Assembly: GCA_002409725.1 (NCBI GenBank)
Contig: DHOI01000122.1
Span: forward strand, 1,404 to 7,693
From: Christensenella sp. UBA5394
Lineage (GTDB): Bacteria > Bacillota > Clostridia > Christensenellales > CAG-138
Direction of reading: 5' to 3'
DNA length: 6,290 nt
Numbering within the stretch: position 1 is the first letter of the stretch; each line of letters opens with the position of its first letter. A model generated the notes under the pieces. That model was not told the origin of the DNA, made no database searches, and saw nothing but the letters and a program-made list of their open reading frames with translations. The translations under genes were made by a program, and so were the position numbers. This document shows positions 4,767-6,290 of the stretch, one piece after another.

Positions 4767-5558
4767 TCACTTAGAAGGCTGTGCCTCGGGCTCGCCGTCT
4801 GCGCAAGACCCGTCTGCGCAAGGCCCGTCTGCGCAAGACCCGTCTGCGTAAGACCCGTCTGCGACGGATCGGGCGGCTTCGCGCTCGGCGCGGGCCTTCT
4901 TCCTGGCGCCGATGTAACCTACGCTCACTACGGCCAGCGCGCCCAGGAAATCCACGATCAGGTCTTTCATGGTATCGCGCAGGGCCGCGCGGCCTACCAG
5001 CTCCGAACCGTCTTCCAGGCGGAACTTCTGCATGTTCATACCCAGCAGGCTGTCGAAGGTGAACTCGTATATCTCCCAGAGCACGCCGACGGTCAAGGCA
5101 AAACACAGGGCGAAGAGGCACACGAACTTGGGCCCTAGCTTCACGGGTACGCCCTGCACTTGGTTGAGCTGCTCCACGATGACAAAGCCCAGCGCACCCA
5201 GCATGCCGCCGCTGAGGGTGTGTAGCCAGGTATCCCAATTGGGCACCAGGTAATAAAAATTGCGCACCTCGCCCAGGTAAATGGCGCAGTAGAGGAAAAC
5301 GAAGTAGAGGATATACATGGAATCCGGGATGGGCCACGTCCAATGCTTTTGCAGCATGGAGGGCACAAACATCACCAAAAGGCCCAGGCAGCATTGTGTC
5401 AGCATCAAAAGATAATCACTACGCAGGCGCACGGAGCCATCGGTGCTGGCCTGTGGAGCCAGGGCCAGGCAAACGGCCGAATAGACCATGGATCCGATCA
5501 GGATCACGGCCAGGATGACGCCGGCGATGGTCTTGACATCCGCCCGCCTTTTTTTCAT
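4767..5558 (-). CDS. Six-helix integral membrane protein, YjdF/DUF2238-like, with repeat-encoded C-terminal tail
   Basis: The product is 263 aa. Hydrophobic segments at about 10-33, 50-68, 80-96, 112-132, 143-161 and 198-217 suggest six membrane helices, with both ends inside (KKRR at the start, ARKKARAER at 218-227). Conserved-looking polar residues inside helices, W108-D109, H113 and G117 in NWDTWLHTLSGGMLGAL and W161-E162/E165 in LWEIYEF, resemble the DUF2238/YjdF membrane family, whose function is not settled. Two ATGs lie close together. The one at 5564 is 2 bases from GGAGG (5571-5567) and the one at 5558 is 8 bases away, so 5558 is preferred. Residues about 233-255 are five-residue repeats (ADGSC type) encoded by a 15-bp tandem array. 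The gene has its own promoter; no partner gene is adjacent. Confidence 0.85.
   Translation of the reverse strand: MKKRRADVKTIAGVILAVILIGSMVYSAVCLALAPQASTDGSVRLRSDYLLMLTQCCLGLLVMFVPSMLQKHWTWPIPDSMYILYFVFLYCAIYLGEVRNFYYLVPNWDTWLHTLSGGMLGALGFVIVEQLNQVQGVPVKLGPKFVCLFALCFALTVGVLWEIYEFTFDSLLGMNMQKFRLEDGSELVGRAALRDTMKDLIVDFLGALAVVSVGYIGARKKARAEREAARSVADGSYADGSCADGPCADGSCADGEPEAQPSK
4796..4870. repeat. 15-bp coding tandem repeat (five units) in the membrane-protein tail
   Basis: CGTCTGCGCAAGACC-type units run at 4796, 4811, 4826, 4841 and 4856. The first four differ by a single base at most from the consensus and the last is degenerate. The unit is a multiple of three, so copy-number change would alter the tail by five residues (A-D-G-S/P-C/Y) without a frameshift. 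Three Cys residues result (242, 247, 252). Confidence 0.9.
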
Positions 5559-5561
5559 AAT
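5533..5561 (+). promoter_or_regulatory. Plus-strand promoter of the 53-aa gene, inside the opposing gene's start
   Basis: TTGACA (5533-5538), a 17-base spacer and CATAAT (5556-5561). It overlaps the first codons of the divergent membrane-protein gene. The start near 5568 gives a leader of about 90 bases with a GGCCGC/GCGGCC hairpin (5599-5618) before ATG 5657. Confidence 0.55.
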
Positions 5562-5582
5562 CATTACCTCCGAAATAAGTGC

Positions 5583-5611
5583 ATTCTATTTTATGCCCGG
5601 CCGCATGAAAA
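5583..5611 (-). promoter_or_regulatory. Candidate promoter of the membrane-protein gene
   Basis: On the minus strand, TTTTCA (5611-5606), a 17-base spacer and TAGAAT (5588-5583). The leader would be about 18 bases and would contain GGAGG. The -10 is good and the -35 weak. It faces the plus-strand promoter at 5533-5561, so the two transcripts overlap at their 5' ends. Confidence 0.45.
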
Positions 5612-5656
5612 GGCGGCCCCCGGCGAACTCTAAGAAAAAAAGGAGCGATTCCCCCC

Positions 5657-5818
5657 ATGAAAAAGAGCAAACGCAGCGGCTACCCCAATATCAACTCCAC
5701 CACCTCCGCCACGGACACCACAGGTATGATGCCCACCCCGCCTCAGAATAACGCAGAGCGGGAGGCCTACGAGGAGCTGGCTGGCATGGAGATACCGCGC
5801 AAGCAGAAGAAAAAGTGA
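5657..5818 (+). CDS. Small basic/acidic hypothetical protein, 53 aa
   Basis: ATG 5657 to TGA 5818 encodes MKKSKRSGYPNINSTTSATD, then TTGMMPTPPQ, then an acidic AEREAYEELAGME stretch and the basic end PRKQKKK. No signal peptide or membrane segment is present. Support for a real gene: AAAAAGGAG lies 11 bases upstream, a TTGACA promoter lies at 5533-5561, and a strong terminator starts 8 bases after the stop. The S/T-rich centre with a Pro pair followed by an acidic helix resembles short uncharacterised proteins I associate with Clostridia (NST-SATD-TG-MPTPPQ pattern), but I cannot verify this here. It converges on the PTS-like gene and diverges from the membrane-protein gene. The function is unknown; the length is below common gene-caller cutoffs. 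Confidence 0.72.
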   Translation: MKKSKRSGYPNINSTTSATDTTGMMPTPPQNNAEREAYEELAGMEIPRKQKKK

Positions 5819-5825
5819 GGGACTC

Positions 5826-5856
5826 TCAAAAAAGTGGCGCGCAGCCACTTTTTTGA
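5826..5856. terminator. Bidirectional intrinsic terminator between convergent genes
   Basis: TCAAAAAAGTGGC (5826-5838) pairs with GCCACTTTTTTGA (5844-5856) around GCGCA. It sits 8 bases past the stop of the 53-aa gene and 3 bases past the stop of the minus-strand PTS-like gene, so it serves both. The arms are identical to those at 1886-1915, with a different loop. Confidence 0.92.
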
Positions 5857-5858
5857 TT

Positions 5859-6290
5859 TTATAGCTCCAATTTGCAGTCCCCATCTTTGATCCAGCCCGC
5901 CTTGCGCATGGGCCAGGCAATGAGGGGCGTGAGCAGGGCCGGCAGCACGAAGCAGACCAACGCGAGGCCCAACCAGCTCATGGGGCTGCCGAAGGAGGGG
6001 GCGGACATTACGCCGATCGGTCCCACCAAGCCGCAGGTGCCCATGCCGCTGGCTACGGCGATGCCGTTTTCCATACGAAAAATGCAGGTGGCGATGGGGC
6101 CGGTGATGGCGGAGGCCAGGGTGGGAGGCAGCCAGATACGAGGGTTGCGCATAATGTTGCCCATTTGCAGCATGCTGGTGCCCAGGCCCTGTGCGGCCAC
6201 GCCGCCCCAGCCGTTCTCCCGAACGCTCATTACCGCGAAGCCAACCATCTGTGCGCAGCACCCGGCTGTGGCTGCGCCGCCCGCTAGACC
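5859..6290 (-). CDS. PTS sugar transporter subunit IIC-like protein (PfoR / PTS_EIIC_2 family), 3' part only
   Basis: The minus-strand frame is open from the right edge to TAA 5861-5859, giving the last 143 residues; the start lies outside the window. Membrane segments rich in Gly and Ala surround the blocks CCAQMVGFAVMSVRENGWGG, QGLGTSMLQMGNI, NPRIWLPPTLASAITGPIAT and GMGTCGLVGPIG. I recognise these as the C-terminal half of the PTS_EIIC_2 family, which includes PfoR of Clostridium perfringens. Members are polytopic membrane proteins, usually without IIA or IIB partners beside them, and their substrates are mostly unproven. The ATG inside this frame at 6248 is an internal Met and not a start. 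Hydrophobic stretches near the end (LGLALVCFVLPALLTPLIAW) precede a short hydrophilic tail. No IIA/IIB genes are seen in the window. Confidence 0.85.
   Translation of the reverse strand, partial: GLAGGAATAGCCAQMVGFAVMSVRENGWGGVAAQGLGTSMLQMGNIMRNPRIWLPPTLASAITGPIATCIFRMENGIAVASGMGTCGLVGPIGVMSAPSFGSPMSWLGLALVCFVLPALLTPLIAWPMRKAGWIKDGDCKLEL

Noticed and set aside
4796..4870. CRISPR-like array
   Set aside because: The 15-bp units are contiguous without spacers, lie in a coding frame, and have no cas genes near them.
4771..5394. 207-codon minus-strand frame overlapping the membrane-protein gene
   Set aside because: It is an Arg-rich shadow in another frame; the chosen frame has membrane helices, a ribosome binding site and a promoter.

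Overview
The window looks like a GC-rich chromosome segment from a low-GC-phylum relative (Clostridia/Bacillota, probably a gut lineage). The evidence is strong AGGAGG-type ribosome binding sites, TTGACA/TATAAT-type promoters, a sortase-type surface anchor (IPKTGD), a PfoR-type PTS IIC protein, and bidirectional hairpin terminators with T tracts. The lineage is inferred from style, not from a marker gene.

Layout, left to right. A 5' fragment of a cytosolic-type NlpC/P60 murein-peptide hydrolase with SH3-like regions (minus, 1-593) is divergent from an AraC-family regulator (plus, 756-1592). A 48-bp diverged second copy of the araC-type 3' end follows (1625-1672). Next comes a gene-free stretch of stacked inverted repeats that ends in a 30-bp perfect palindromic terminator (1886-1915). 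A small papain/C39-like putative cysteine peptidase (minus, 1926-2405) ends at that terminator. Then comes a secreted surface protein (minus, 3562 to 2606) with a signal peptide and a C-terminal sortase signal, cut by a single in-frame TAA at 3040-3038. It has a consensus-like promoter flanked by a long inverted repeat. A TetR-family regulator (minus, 3792-4316) follows, with a TTGACA promoter whose -10 overlaps a palindrome. Roughly 370 bases with no gene (4396-4766) hold a 54-bp direct repeat built of 17-bp units. A six-helix membrane protein (minus, 4767-5558) has a C-terminal tail encoded by a 15-bp tandem repeat. A 53-aa small protein (plus, 5657-5818) is divergent from it. A second terminator with the same stem arms as the first (5826-5856) separates the small protein from the 3' end of a PTS IIC-like (PfoR family) membrane protein entering from the right edge.

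The genes do not form one pathway. Almost every gene has its own promoter and terminator, and no operon of more than one gene is visible. The common theme is cell envelope and regulation (murein hydrolase, anchored surface protein, two membrane proteins, two one-component regulators). The stronger oddities are genomic: a split sortase substrate, a vestigial regulator tail, a coding minisatellite, and repeat-rich gaps with a reused terminator. I found no convincing defence system, CRISPR array, RNA gene or insertion sequence.
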